Below are positions 8,645-17,724 of a DNA stretch of 64,000 nt, piece after piece. Both the position numbers and the translations under genes were made by a program. The DNA comes from Streptomyces tuirus (lineage in GTDB: Bacteria > Actinomycetota > Actinomycetes > Streptomycetales > Streptomycetaceae). Each line of letters begins with the position of its first letter. Position 1 is the first letter of the stretch. The notes beneath the pieces are model-generated. The model worked only from the letters and a program-made list of their open reading frames with translations, was not told where the DNA came from and did not search any database. Location: assembly GCF_014701095.1 (NCBI RefSeq), contig NZ_AP023439.1:2778001-2842000 (forward strand), given 5' to 3'.

Positions 8645-9235
8645 ATGCGCCGCGCCTTGATCGTCGTCGATGTGCAGAACGACTTCTGCGAGGGGGGCAG
8701 CCTCGCGGTGTCCGGCGGTGCCGATGTGGCCGCCGCCGTCACGGAGCTGATCGGGCAGGCGGCCGGGTCCGGCTACCAGCACGTCGTAGCCACTCGCGAC
8801 CACCACATCGCCCCCGGCGGCCACTTCTCCACCAACCCGGACTACGCCCGCTCCTGGCCCGCGCACTGCGTGGCCGGCACCGAGGGCGTCGGCTTCCACC
8901 CGAACTTCGCCCCCGCCGTCGCCTCCGGCTCGATCGACGCGGTGTTCGACAAGGGGGCGTACGCGGCGGCGTACAGCGGTTTCGAGGGCGCGGACGAGAA
9001 CGGCACGCCGCTGGCCGACTGGCTGCGCTCCCGCGACGTCACCGAGGTCGACGTGGTCGGCATCGCCACGGACCACTGCGTACGCGCCACGGCGCTGGAC
9101 GCCGCCCGGGAGGGCTTCCGTACGCAGGTCCTGCTGGACCTGACGGCCGGGGTGGCTCAGGAGAGCACCGAGCGGGCCCTGGAGGAGCTGCGCGGGGCGG
9201 GCGTGGAGCTGTCGGGCAAGCCGGTCGTGCAGTAG
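8645..9235 (+). CDS. pncA: Nicotinamidase
   Basis: 196-residue isochorismatase-fold amidase. The catalytic triad D9, K103, C145 and the metal ligands D52, H54, H60, H74 are all present with the spacing of M. tuberculosis PncA. It deamidates nicotinamide to nicotinate, the substrate of the adjacent PncB. By homology it should also activate pyrazinamide. GAAGGACACC precedes the ATG at 8645. A gap of 147 bases separates it from pncB, so it may have its own promoter. Confidence 0.95.
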   Translation: MRRALIVVDVQNDFCEGGSLAVSGGADVAAAVTELIGQAAGSGYQHVVATRDHHIAPGGHFSTNPDYARSWPAHCVAGTEGVGFHPNFAPAVASGSIDAVFDKGAYAAAYSGFEGADENGTPLADWLRSRDVTEVDVVGIATDHCVRATALDAAREGFRTQVLLDLTAGVAQESTERALEELRGAGVELSGKPVVQ

Positions 9236-9263
9236 CCGCGCGGCTCCCGGCGGGCACCGCGGG

Positions 9264-9608
9264 TCAGGTCTGGGCCGTCGGGCGCCTGAGGAGGGCCCGG
9301 ATCGGGCGCCACAGCTCCTGGACCAGGTCCGGGCTGGACGCGACACCGTTGTCGGGGGCCGTGCGCCATATCAGGCCGTCGGGGTGGTGCAGGACCGCGG
9401 TGATCTCGTCGGGGGTCGGCGGGGCGGCGTTGCCGCGCAGGTAGACCGACCGCAGACCGAGGTTGCGGAGCCTGGTCAGGGCCCGGGCGCGGTTCACGGA
9501 GTGGACGAGGACGCGGACGGCGCCGGGGCCGTCGACGGCGGGGCTGGGCAGGTTCAGTGCCACCACCACCGTGCCGTTCGGCAGCTTGCAGAAGCCTCCT
9601 GCGGCCAT
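9264..9608 (-). CDS. Small conserved hypothetical protein
   Basis: 114 residues with no family I recognise. It is soluble and has a Streptomyces-like codon pattern. Features: an N-terminal beta-rich stretch GTVVVALNLPSPAVDGPG, a basic segment VNRARALTRLRNLGLRSVYLRG, and a C-terminus rich in Arg. GGGGGA lies 7 bases before the ATG at 9608, which supports real translation. It ends 28 bases from the pncA stop, convergent with it. Confidence 0.6.
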   Translation of the reverse strand: MAAGGFCKLPNGTVVVALNLPSPAVDGPGAVRVLVHSVNRARALTRLRNLGLRSVYLRGNAAPPTPDEITAVLHHPDGLIWRTAPDNGVASSPDLVQELWRPIRALLRRPTAQT

Positions 9609-9670
9609 GCGCTCATCCCCCCGTGTCGGTCGGTGTCAATAAGAGAGCCACAGGACGCACCTAAACACGG

Positions 9671-9704
9671 ATCGGCGGTGACCCGCCAGTGGGTCACCGC
9701 CGAT
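9671..9704 (-). terminator. terminator after the M6 protease
   Basis: Perfect 14-bp stem (9671-9684 with 9691-9704), 6-base loop, 27 bases beyond the protease stop and before the next gene start on the same strand. Confidence 0.8.
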
Positions 9705-9730
9705 GATGTTCTGACCTGCAAGGATGCGGA

Positions 9731-12079
9731 TTACCTACCCGCGGCGCCGACCTCCAGCTCGATCGTCGAGCCGTCCTTGGCTTCCTTGAGGATCTTGATC
9801 TTCGTGTTGGTGTCAGTGATCTTGACACCCGCGGTCGGGTTCGACTCGTCGTAGTAGTCGTTCTTCCGGTCGTTGAAGACCGAGACGCCCTTCGAGCCCG
9901 GGATGTACTTCGCCACGTCCGCCTTGTGCAGCGTCATGCCGTCGGTGCGGTAGAGGCTGAACGGCGAGTCGTAGGCCTGGATGCGGTTGCGCATCAGGGT
10001 GCCGTCGGCCCACTTCAGCGCGTCCGGGTGCGAGTCGATCGGCAGGACCAGACCGGTGCCCTTGTGCCGACTGGTGTTGTTGTCGACCTGGGAGGTGTCC
10101 CACTTCCAGATCAACAGGCCGTTCTGGTACGCGTAGTGCTCCACCCAGTCCGGGCGCGCCGTGAAGCCGAAGTTGTACGGGCCGGTCTTCAGCGTCTTGT
10201 CGTAGGACACGTACTGCCGGTTCTCGGCGATGTAGTACTGCGCGTAGTCCTTGGTGAAGGACGCGCCGATGCGGGAGAAGCCGGTGGCCTTCCACGCGTC
10301 GTCCGCGGTCTCGGCGTTGTCGGAGAAGACGGGGGCGCCGTCGGCCGTCACCGTGATCGCGTCGGCCGCGAAGCCCTTCAGGGCCACGCCGCCGTCGGTC
10401 TGGTAGCGGAAGCGCAGGTCGATCTTCTTGCCGGCGTAGGCGTCGAGCGGGAAGGCGAGCTTCTTGTAGCCGTCGACCGTGCCGGTCAGGACCGGCTTGT
10501 CGCTGGCGTCGCGCTGGATCGGCTGGCCGTCCACCGTGCCGTCCACAGCGGTCCAGTTGGCGCCGCCGTCGGTCGAGACCTCGGTGTAGAGGAAGTCGTA
10601 GTTGGCCTCGATGTCGTACCAGCCGTCGAGGGTCAGCTGCGCCTTCGACTTGCCCGTCAGGTCGACGACACGCGTCAGGGTGTTCTTGAGGCTGTCACCG
10701 CTGCCGCTCCACCACTGGGTCTTGCCCTCGGCGGGGGTGACGACCTCGGTGGTGACCGCCTTCTTGGGGAGGTCGACGACCAGGGCCTGCTTGTGCTTGG
10801 TGTTGTACTCGGCGAGGCCCAGCTTGTGCCAGGAGCTGACGCCGGCCTTGGCCTTGTCGAAGTTCAGCCAGCCCAGCTGCATCTTGTCCCAGGCGGTCAT
10901 GTCGCCGGGCAGGTCGCCGATCTCGTTCTTGCCGGTGCCGAGCCAGGAACCGGACGACATCAGCGTCCAGAAGCCGGTGGAGTTCTCGCCGCCCGCGGTG
11001 TCGTAGTGGTCCGGCAGACCGAGGTCGTGGCCGTACTCGTGGGCGTAGACGCCGAGTCCGCCGTTCTCGGGCTGGACGGTGTAGTCGCCGACCCAGATGC
11101 CGGTGGAGCCGATCTGCGCGCCGCCGAGCTTGTTCTGCTCGGGGCCGCTGGCGCCGGCGTCGGTGCCGAAGGCGTACCAGCGGTGGGCCCAGATCGCGTC
11201 GGTGCCCTGGGCGCCGCCGCCCGCGGACTCGTCCTCGCCGGCGTGCACGATCTGGAAGTGGTCGATGTAGCCGTCGGGCTCGTTGAAGTCGCCGTCGCCG
11301 TCGAAGTCGTAGCGGTCCCACTCGTCGAACCGGGCCACGTCGGCCTTGATCTGCGCGTCGGTGCGGCCGGCCGCCTTCTGCTGCGCGACCCAGGCGTTCA
11401 GACCGTCGCTGACGACGTTCCACACGCTGGAACAGTTGGTGTCACCGCAGGCGTTGTTGCCGTAACGGGCCTCGTTGTAGGGGACCTTGACCCAGTCGGA
11501 GACCTCGCCGTCGACCGAGTAGCGGCCCGAGGACTGCTTCTCGTAGTACGTCTTGACCGAGTCGACGCCCTTGCCGTGACCGAAGTACAGGTCCTGGAAG
11601 TACTCCTGGTCGTAGTCGGCCCTCCACGCCGTGGAGTTGTCCTTCTTGCGGTCCGGCTTGGCTATGGTGTTGTGCAGCGGGCCGGGGGTGCCGCCGTAGC
11701 GGCTGTCGACCTTGTCGCCGAACTCGACGAGGATCGTGAAGATCTTGTCGGTCTTCTCGCGGCCGAGCTCGACGTACTTGTCGTCGCCCTTCTTGCTCTT
11801 GAGCTGGACGACCTTCGAGCCCTCGCGGTTCTTGACCTTGCTCTTGCCCGATATGACCTGCTTCAGGGCTTCCTGGCGCTGAGCGTCCTGCGTCTTGCTC
11901 AGCGGGCCTTCGAGGTCGTGCTCGTCGTGGTGACGATCCGCCGGGTCATGCCGGTCCACGGTGGTGGACCGGGGGGCCGAGGCGTCGTCGGCCACCGCGT
12001 ACGTCGATGCGGTGGCGGTGGCCGCCGCGAGCGCCACGCTTATGGCGGCCGCTCTGAACGTCCAGGGTCTACTGGTCAC
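9731..12079 (-). CDS. Secreted immune-inhibitor-A-like M6 metalloprotease
   Basis: 782 residues. A GTG at 12079 with GGGGGAGGATCTCAA just before it opens a signal peptide (VTSRPWTFRAAAISVALAAA). The propeptide is rich in His/Asp. The zinc site HEYGHDLGLPDHYD (HExxH at 347-351) and a downstream SSGSWLG segment are typical of family M6. DFDGDGDFNEPDGYIDH (about 259-274) looks like a calcium-binding loop. The C-terminal half holds MAM-like beta domains that probably bind substrate. Exported and probably matured outside the cell. Two TTGACTT-type inverted repeats upstream suggest tight regulation. The frame continues above 12079 but lacks a better start. Confidence 0.9.
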   Translation of the reverse strand: MTSRPWTFRAAAISVALAAATATASTYAVADDASAPRSTTVDRHDPADRHHDEHDLEGPLSKTQDAQRQEALKQVISGKSKVKNREGSKVVQLKSKKGDDKYVELGREKTDKIFTILVEFGDKVDSRYGGTPGPLHNTIAKPDRKKDNSTAWRADYDQEYFQDLYFGHGKGVDSVKTYYEKQSSGRYSVDGEVSDWVKVPYNEARYGNNACGDTNCSSVWNVVSDGLNAWVAQQKAAGRTDAQIKADVARFDEWDRYDFDGDGDFNEPDGYIDHFQIVHAGEDESAGGGAQGTDAIWAHRWYAFGTDAGASGPEQNKLGGAQIGSTGIWVGDYTVQPENGGLGVYAHEYGHDLGLPDHYDTAGGENSTGFWTLMSSGSWLGTGKNEIGDLPGDMTAWDKMQLGWLNFDKAKAGVSSWHKLGLAEYNTKHKQALVVDLPKKAVTTEVVTPAEGKTQWWSGSGDSLKNTLTRVVDLTGKSKAQLTLDGWYDIEANYDFLYTEVSTDGGANWTAVDGTVDGQPIQRDASDKPVLTGTVDGYKKLAFPLDAYAGKKIDLRFRYQTDGGVALKGFAADAITVTADGAPVFSDNAETADDAWKATGFSRIGASFTKDYAQYYIAENRQYVSYDKTLKTGPYNFGFTARPDWVEHYAYQNGLLIWKWDTSQVDNNTSRHKGTGLVLPIDSHPDALKWADGTLMRNRIQAYDSPFSLYRTDGMTLHKADVAKYIPGSKGVSVFNDRKNDYYDESNPTAGVKITDTNTKIKILKEAKDGSTIELEVGAAGR

Positions 12080-12159
12080 TTGAGATCCTCCCCCGCGTTC
12101 GGGCGCGCGGCAGGCAGGGTCCCGGTCATGGAAATCCGCGCGCGCGTGATCAACGCGTG

Positions 12160-12183
12160 TAGTCAAGTGACCACATTTGACTA
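12160..12183. promoter_or_regulatory. Operator-like inverted repeat 1 upstream of M6 protease
   Basis: TAGTCAA (12160-12166) and TTGACTA (12177-12183) form a perfect 7-10-7 inverted repeat, about 80 bases before the protease GTG. Confidence 0.5.
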
Positions 12184-12207
12184 GAGGTTTAGAAGAAAAG
12201 ACAGACC

Positions 12208-12225
12208 TTGACTTGGACAAGTCAA
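12208..12225. promoter_or_regulatory. Operator-like inverted repeat 2 upstream of M6 protease
   Basis: TTGACTTG-GA-CAAGTCAA is a perfect 8-2-8 palindrome using the same TTGACT word as repeat 1. On the minus strand the TTGACT could also be a -35 hexamer, so a bound protein would cover the promoter. Confidence 0.5.
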
Positions 12226-12502
12226 GTGCACTATGCGGAGGCAACGTTCGTTTTGCGGACAGCGAAACGGTGGCCCCCCTGGCCCTCCCCGCCGCCCGCG
12301 CGGGCGCGTGCATATGTCCACTAGGTGGACGTCATGACTCCGTGCGCCCCCTGTGCACCGCCCTTGTTGGTTAGGTCACGCTTACCACCGGTTCCGGTCG
12401 GGCACCCTGCCGGTGAGAATGTCGGATGGCGGAACGCCCGGAAGCCGGCGTAAAGCCAGGCCGACACCGCCGTGGACCCCCACCTTCGAGGACATGATGG
12501 CC

Positions 12503-12775
12503 ATGCCCCGTCCGACTGCCGCACAGCTCGCCTACGGTTCGTGCACCGTGATCTTCTCGACCCTCGCCATGCTGCTGCTGTCTCAGACGAGTTCGGGTCC
12601 GGGGATCGTGGTCATCTGCGTCGCGGCGCTCGCCCTCGGACTGCTGGTCGCCATGACGGTGCCGCTGCCCGGGAAGCGCCCGGCCGCGGTGGAGCAGCCC
12701 GCGCCCCAGGAGCCGCTGCGGGCCTCGGTCCCGGCGCCGGCCCCCGAGCCGGTACGCGAACGGGCGGCCTCCTGA
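12503..12775 (+). CDS. Small two-helix membrane protein
   Basis: 90 residues. Two hydrophobic helices (about 10-25, TVIFSTLAMLLLS, and 30-48, GIVVICVAALALGLLVAM) are followed by a Pro/Ala/Glu-rich cytoplasmic tail. No domain is recognised; homologues seem confined to Streptomyces. The ATG at 12503 is preceded by GAGGA at a spacing of 10. ATG codons at 12494 and 12497 are in frame and possible. It converges with the RDD gene. Confidence 0.6.
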   Translation: MPRPTAAQLAYGSCTVIFSTLAMLLLSQTSSGPGIVVICVAALALGLLVAMTVPLPGKRPAAVEQPAPQEPLRASVPAPAPEPVRERAAS

Positions 12776-12808
12776 CCGCCCGTCGGCCTCCAGTCGTTCT
12801 GCGGCGCC

Positions 12809-13504
12809 TCACTTCGTGCTGACCACGACCGTTTTGGCCGCCTTGTCGTGCAGGCCCTGCTTGTAGGGCCGGTCGAAGTAGCTCCAGCCGCCGCAGATCG
12901 CGGTCCAGACACAGGCGCAGCAGAAGGCGAACGGGATCCACAGCACCGCGGCGCGCGCCAGCGCGTTCTGCACGGAGGGTGTCGCCCCGTTGTCCAGGTT
13001 GGCCACCCGCATGCGCAGCAGCTTCTTGCCGAGGGTCTGGCCGGTGCGCGCGATCAGGACGGTGTCGTAGGCGATGTAGAGGACGGCGGCGACCGCCGAC
13101 TGCCAGAACGACTTGCTGATCTCGATGCGGTCGCTGTCCACGTCGTACTCGTTGACACCGAAGCCCCAGGTGATCAGCCAGACGACGGCACCCACCAGGA
13201 TCATGTCGATGATGCGCGCGAGCGTGCGCATGACGCTGTCGCCGAGCGGGGGCATGCCGGCGAGGGGGTCGGCGGGGTGGGGACCGCCGCCGTACGGGGC
13301 ACCGCCGTAGGGACCGCCTCCGAAGCCCTCGCCCGGACCGCCCGGGCCGCCGGGACCACCCGCGCCGCCGCCCCCGTACGGCGGGGGCTCGCTGCCGGAG
13401 GGCGGGCCCGTGCCCTCGGCGGGCGGCTCGTCCGGGGGTCGCTTCCGGAACGGGTCGTCGTCGGGGGGCTGCTGACCGGAGCCGGGGGGCGGTTCACTGC
13501 TCAT
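12809..13504 (-). CDS. RDD-family membrane protein
   Basis: 231 residues. The first 85 residues are disordered, rich in Pro and Gly with PYGGG units. The RDD domain follows: LARIIDMILVGAVVWLI (first helix with the Arg-Asp pair), IAYDTVLIARTGQTLGKKLLRMRV (helix 2 and the GKKLLR loop) and a third helix region ending in YFDRPYKQGLHDKAAKTVVV. The function of RDD proteins is mostly unknown; some act in ion homeostasis. A second RDD gene lies just upstream on the same strand, and the two probably arose by duplication. Confidence 0.85.
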   Translation of the reverse strand: MSSEPPPGSGQQPPDDDPFRKRPPDEPPAEGTGPPSGSEPPPYGGGGAGGPGGPGGPGEGFGGGPYGGAPYGGGPHPADPLAGMPPLGDSVMRTLARIIDMILVGAVVWLITWGFGVNEYDVDSDRIEISKSFWQSAVAAVLYIAYDTVLIARTGQTLGKKLLRMRVANLDNGATPSVQNALARAAVLWIPFAFCCACVWTAICGGWSYFDRPYKQGLHDKAAKTVVVSTK

Positions 13505-13613
13505 GGCCCGAGTCGACCGCGAACCCCCCGGCTCCGCATCCGGCGGACAGCCGTCCGAGGGAGCTGAGTCCGCTCAGCGGGCGCAGCCCGCTCGCTCAGT
13601 CCTCTTAGTCCGC

Positions 13614-15554
13614 TCAGCCCGCCACGAAGGTGTGGGCCGCCTTGTCGTGCCAGCACTGGCGCCACGGCCGGTCGAAGAGGCACCAGGCGACGCCGACGAT
13701 CCCGACCACGAGGAGACCGGGCACGCTGTACACGAGCCAGCGGCGCAGGGCCGCGCCGAACTCCGGTGAGTCGTGGGCCTCGATGTCCCGCACTTCCAGG
13801 CCCATCAGCTTCTTGCCGAGGGTGCGGCCCCACTTGGCGGTGGGCAGCACCTCGCACACGACCCCGGCGAGCAGCAGGACGGCCAGGATGATGCCGAGGT
13901 GGATCGAGGTCGTACCGTCGAGCAGCCAGACCGTGACGGTCTCGCCGGAGAGCCTGGCCGCGTCGATCTTCTCGTTGACGTGGTCGATCGCCTTGGTGCC
14001 GAGCGGCACGGCGGCCGCGGCGGTGAGGGCGGCCAGGACGACGGTGTCCAGCAGCCGGGCGGCCAGCCGCTTGCCCAGTCCCGCGGGGCGGGCCTCGGCC
14101 TGGCGCCGGGCGGCCGCCTGGAACACGTCCTCGACCGGCGGCTTCCAGGGCGCTACGGGCTGCTCGTCACCTCCACCGGCTCCGGCGAGCCGGTGCACCT
14201 GCTGCGCCCAGGAGGACTGACCGCCGCCCGGGCCCGCGCTGAGGGGAGCGCCGGAGGAGGCGGCGGCACCCGGCTGGGCGCTGCCGGGGCCCGCGGACTG
14301 CGGAGGGACGGTGGGAGCCGCCTGGGGGCGGGACAACGCGCTCGGGGCGGCGCCGGAGGCCGGCGCGGCGGTGCTCCCGGCTCCCGCCTGTGCGGCGGAG
14401 GCCCGGGCGGCGGCCGCCTTACCCGCGCCGAAGCCGGGCCCCGCGGAGCCGCTCGCCGAACCGGCCGGCCCGGCCTGCGGGCCGAAGGCGGGTCCTGACC
14501 CGGCGGGGCCGAAGGCGGACGCCGCCGCCCCACTGCCCGAGCCGGCCGGCCCGAAGCCGGAACCGGCCGCACCGCCTTGCCCGCCGAACGGGGACGCCGC
14601 CGGGTCGCCGCCGGACCCCGCCGGTCCGAAACCGGCGCCCGCGGCCCCGGCTTGAGCACCTTGACCGCCCTGCGGGCCCTGCATGCCCTGAAGACCTTGC
14701 GCGCCCTGCACGCCTTGCCCGCCTTGCGCGCCCTGCACGCCTTGCCCGCCCTGCGCGCCGAAACCGGAGGCCGCCGGACCGCTGCCCGAGCGGCTCGAGC
14801 CCGCCGGCCCGAAGCCGGACCCGCCGGCGTTCCCGCCGGAGCCAACGGAATTGCCGCCCGGGCCCGCCGCCCCGCGGCCCGGAACGTCCTGTCCCCCGGC
14901 CGGTTTCGAACCGCCGCCGCCCGGGCCCGTGCGCGGGGACACCGCGCGGAACGTCATCGTGCCGTCGTCGGGAGCGTCGGCCGCGGCCCCTGCTCCGGCC
15001 TGCCCCGTCGGACGGCGGAACACGAACGTGCCCCCCGCCGCGGCGTTCGCCTCCTGGCCGGCCGACGCGCTGTTCGCCGTGCCGTCGGTACGGGCGGACT
15101 CACCCTCGGACCGCCGGCCGGCGGGCGCCACCCTCGGGTCGCCGCTCTGCGCACCCTGCGGGGCCGCGGCCTGCGCCCCCTGCGGCGCGCCCCAGGAGAC
15201 CCGGCGGTCCTTGTCGCCGCCGAAGCCGGACTGGCGGGAGCGGTCCGCGCCCCAGGCGGAGGCCGGTTCGGGACGGCTGCCGTGCTGCGCGTCGGCGGCG
15301 GACGGCTCCTCGACGGGGTCCTCGTCGAAGAAGTGCGGGCCGGTCTCCTCGACCGATGCGGCGGCGCCGGACTGCCCCGCCGCCCCCGCTCCGGGCGGCG
15401 GCGCGAGCGACTCGCCGTCCTTGGGCGCCGGACGGCTGGTGCCCGGCACCCAGGATGCGCCGTTCCAGTACCGGACATATCCAGGAATGGACGGGTCCGG
15501 GTAGTACCCTTCGCGGGGCCTGTCGTCACCGGGGGCCGGGGTTGGGGCACTCAT
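13614..15554 (-). CDS. DUF2510-RDD membrane protein with collagen-like tract
   Basis: 646 residues. Residues about 15-40 are a DUF2510 motif (GYYPDPSIPGYVRYWNGASW), a small extracytoplasmic-type module. About 450 disordered residues rich in Gly, Ala, Ser and Pro follow. Within them residues 266-301 are twelve consecutive G-x-Q triplets, like collagen. The C-terminal 150 residues are an RDD domain (GLGKRLAARLLDTVVLAALT, then RTLGKKLMGLEVRD, ending FDRPWRQCWHDKAAHTFV). The start at 15554 gives MSAPTPAPGDD. Function unknown. It is divergent from ssgG. Confidence 0.85.
   Translation of the reverse strand: MSAPTPAPGDDRPREGYYPDPSIPGYVRYWNGASWVPGTSRPAPKDGESLAPPPGAGAAGQSGAAASVEETGPHFFDEDPVEEPSAADAQHGSRPEPASAWGADRSRQSGFGGDKDRRVSWGAPQGAQAAAPQGAQSGDPRVAPAGRRSEGESARTDGTANSASAGQEANAAAGGTFVFRRPTGQAGAGAAADAPDDGTMTFRAVSPRTGPGGGGSKPAGGQDVPGRGAAGPGGNSVGSGGNAGGSGFGPAGSSRSGSGPAASGFGAQGGQGVQGAQGGQGVQGAQGLQGMQGPQGGQGAQAGAAGAGFGPAGSGGDPAASPFGGQGGAAGSGFGPAGSGSGAAASAFGPAGSGPAFGPQAGPAGSASGSAGPGFGAGKAAAARASAAQAGAGSTAAPASGAAPSALSRPQAAPTVPPQSAGPGSAQPGAAASSGAPLSAGPGGGQSSWAQQVHRLAGAGGGDEQPVAPWKPPVEDVFQAAARRQAEARPAGLGKRLAARLLDTVVLAALTAAAAVPLGTKAIDHVNEKIDAARLSGETVTVWLLDGTTSIHLGIILAVLLLAGVVCEVLPTAKWGRTLGKKLMGLEVRDIEAHDSPEFGAALRRWLVYSVPGLLVVGIVGVAWCLFDRPWRQCWHDKAAHTFVAG
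14652..14759 (-). repeat. Collagen-like G-x-Q repeat region inside the RDD gene
   Basis: Twelve in-frame nine-base units encode Gly-x-Gln triplets with x = A, G, V, L, M or P. A pure triplet run of this kind is prone to slippage, so length may vary between strains. Confidence 0.8.
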
Positions 15555-15803
15555 GTCCGTCGTCCCGTATCTGCTCGAGGGCCAAATGGGGGCCTCCACA
15601 TCTATCAGACGAGCGGGGGCCCCACCGCCGCTCCCACCGGACCCACCCCTTTCGAGCACCGATGTGCTACGCACCGCTCCGCGCCGCTCCGACGGGTCCC
15701 CTGCGAAAAAACTTCCGGCAAGCCGCGTAATGCCGTGGCCGTGGCCCGCTCTCTCCTTCCGACCGGCCCTCGCGGGCAGCCGTCTGGAGAAGGGAACACC
15801 GCC

Positions 15804-16214
15804 ATGCACACCGTGGTGGAGCGGGAACTGGAGCTGAAACTCGTCCTGTCGCCGGAGCGCAGGATCCCGGTGCCGGCCCGGCTCGGGTACCTCACCGACG
15901 ACCCCTACGCCGTCCACGTCACCTTCCACGTCGACACCGAGCACCCCGTGTACTGGACGTTCGCCCGGGAGCTGCTGGTGGAGGGCGTGTTCCGGCCGTG
16001 CGGGCAGGGGGACGTCCGCGTGTGGCCGACGAAGACCGAGGGGCGCAGCGTGGTGCTGATGGCGCTGAGCTCACCCGACGGGGACGCGCTGCTGGAGGCC
16101 CCGGCGGCGGCGGTGTCGGCCTGGCTGGAGCGGACGCTGCGGGTGGTGCCGCCGGGGACGGAGGGCGAACAGCTGGGCCTCGACGGCGAACTGGCCCAGT
16201 TGTTCGCCCAGTGA
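15804..16214 (+). CDS. ssgG: SsgA-like sporulation/cell-division protein (SsgG)
   Basis: 136-residue SALP-family protein, found only in morphologically complex actinomycetes. The family pattern is visible: an N-terminal ELELKLVLSPERRIPVPARLGY, then DPYAVHVTFH, the TFARELLVEG core and RVWPTK. SsgA-like proteins place and time septa and spore-wall steps. SsgG is recalled to affect septum placement in S. coelicolor and to sit between an RDD/DUF2510 gene and a FAD oxidase, as here. AGAAGGGAACACC precedes the ATG at 15804. The paralogue assignment rests on gene order. Confidence 0.85.
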   Translation: MHTVVERELELKLVLSPERRIPVPARLGYLTDDPYAVHVTFHVDTEHPVYWTFARELLVEGVFRPCGQGDVRVWPTKTEGRSVVLMALSSPDGDALLEAPAAAVSAWLERTLRVVPPGTEGEQLGLDGELAQLFAQ

Positions 16215-16225
16215 GGGCCCTTGGC

Positions 16226-17635
16226 TCAGAAGAGCTTGCCCGGGTTCAGGATGTCCAGCGGGTCGAAGGCCTGCTTGACGGCCCGCTGCATCTCCATGCC
16301 CACGGGGCCGATCTCGCGCGCCAGCCACTCCTTCTTCAGGACGCCGACGCCGTGCTCGCCGGTGATGGTGCCGCCGAGTTCCAGGCCGAGGGCCATGATC
16401 TCGTCGAAGGACTCGCGGGCGCGCCGGGACTCGTCGGGGTCCGCCGGGTCGAAACAGACCGTCGGGTGGGTGTTGCCGTCGCCCGCGTGGGCGACGACAC
16501 CGATGGTGAGCTGGTACTTCTCGGCGATCCGGTCGACCCCTTCGAGCATCTCGGCGAGCCGGGAGCGGGGCACGCACACGTCGTCGATCATCGTCACACC
16601 CTTGACCGCCTCCAGCGCGGTGAGCGACAACCGCCGTGCCTGGAGGAGCAGTTCGGATTCCGCCACGTCGTCGGCGGGGACGACCTGGGTGGCCCCGGCC
16701 GCCTCGCACAGGGCGCCGACGGCGGCGAGGTCGGCGGCGGGCGCGGTGGTGTCGAACGCGGCCAGGAGCAGTGCCTCGGTGCTCTCGGGGAGGCCCATCT
16801 GCGCCATGTCGTTCACGGCCTTGACCGTCGTACGGTCCATGAGTTCGAGGAGTGACGGCACGTGGCCGCCCTCCATGATCCGGCAGACGGCGTCGCAGGC
16901 CGCGGCGGCGGAGGCGAACTCGGCGGCCAGCACCAGCTGTTCGGGCGGCTTGGGGCGCAGCCCGAGGACGGCCCGTACGACGATGCCGAGCGAGCCCTCG
17001 GAGCCGACGAACAGCCGGGTCAGGTCGTAGCCGGCGACGCCCTTGGCGGTGCGGCGGCCGGTGGACATCAGCCGCCCGTCGGCGAGCACCACGTCCAGTC
17101 CGAGGACGTACTCGGCGGTGACCCCGTACTTCACGCAGCACAGGCCGCCGGAGGCCGTGCCGATGTTGCCGCCGATGGTGCACATCTCCCAGCTGGAGGG
17201 GTCCGGCGGGTAGTACAGGCCGTGCTCGCCGACGGCCCGGGACAGGGCGGCGTTGATCACGCCGGGTTCGCAGACGGCTATGCGGTCGACCGGGTTGATC
17301 TCCAGGATCCGGTCCATCTTGGTCAGGGACAGCACGATGCAGCCCTCGGAGGCGTTGGCGGCGCCGGACAGTCCGGTGCGGGCCCCCTGCGGGACGACGG
17401 GGACGCGCAGGGCGGTGGCGGTGCGCATCACGTGCTGGACCTGTTCGGTCGTGCGGGGCAGTACGACGACGGCCGGGGAGCCGGCCGGGCAGAAGCTCGC
17501 CATGTCGTTGGCGTAGGAGACCGTGACGTCGGGGTCGGTGAGGACCGCTTCGGCCGGGAGGCCACTGAGCAGCAGGTCCACGAGGTCGCCGGTCGCTGCG
17601 GCGTCCTCGGAGGTGGGCGCTTCGATACGGCTCAT
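16226..17635 (-). CDS. FAD-linked oxidase, GlcD/D-lactate dehydrogenase type
   Basis: 469 residues. An N-terminal PCMH FAD-binding domain carries VPVVPQGARTGLSGAA, then DPSSWEMCTIGGNIGTASGG. The C-terminal FAD-oxidase domain contains VVAHAGDGNTHPTVCFD, GGTITGEHGVGVLKK, and ends FDPLDILNPGKLF. Enzymes of this kind oxidise D-2-hydroxyacids such as glycolate or D-lactate; no subunit partner is encoded nearby and no Fe-S partner is seen. Start MSRIEAPTSED at 17635. It is convergent with ssgG (12-base gap) and divergent from the TPR gene. Confidence 0.88.
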   Translation of the reverse strand: MSRIEAPTSEDAAATGDLVDLLLSGLPAEAVLTDPDVTVSYANDMASFCPAGSPAVVVLPRTTEQVQHVMRTATALRVPVVPQGARTGLSGAANASEGCIVLSLTKMDRILEINPVDRIAVCEPGVINAALSRAVGEHGLYYPPDPSSWEMCTIGGNIGTASGGLCCVKYGVTAEYVLGLDVVLADGRLMSTGRRTAKGVAGYDLTRLFVGSEGSLGIVVRAVLGLRPKPPEQLVLAAEFASAAAACDAVCRIMEGGHVPSLLELMDRTTVKAVNDMAQMGLPESTEALLLAAFDTTAPAADLAAVGALCEAAGATQVVPADDVAESELLLQARRLSLTALEAVKGVTMIDDVCVPRSRLAEMLEGVDRIAEKYQLTIGVVAHAGDGNTHPTVCFDPADPDESRRARESFDEIMALGLELGGTITGEHGVGVLKKEWLAREIGPVGMEMQRAVKQAFDPLDILNPGKLF

Positions 17636-17724
17636 GATCACAGGTTCGCACCCGGGGCCATCGGTGTGAACCCCGTCGGCGGCACCCTTCGCCTGCCCGG
17701 GCGGGATCGTCGTACTGACGCACA

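Noticed and set aside
9926..12184. A 752-codon open frame on the plus strand
   Set aside because: Antisense shadow of the M6 protease, Val/Leu/Gly-rich with no recognisable domain.
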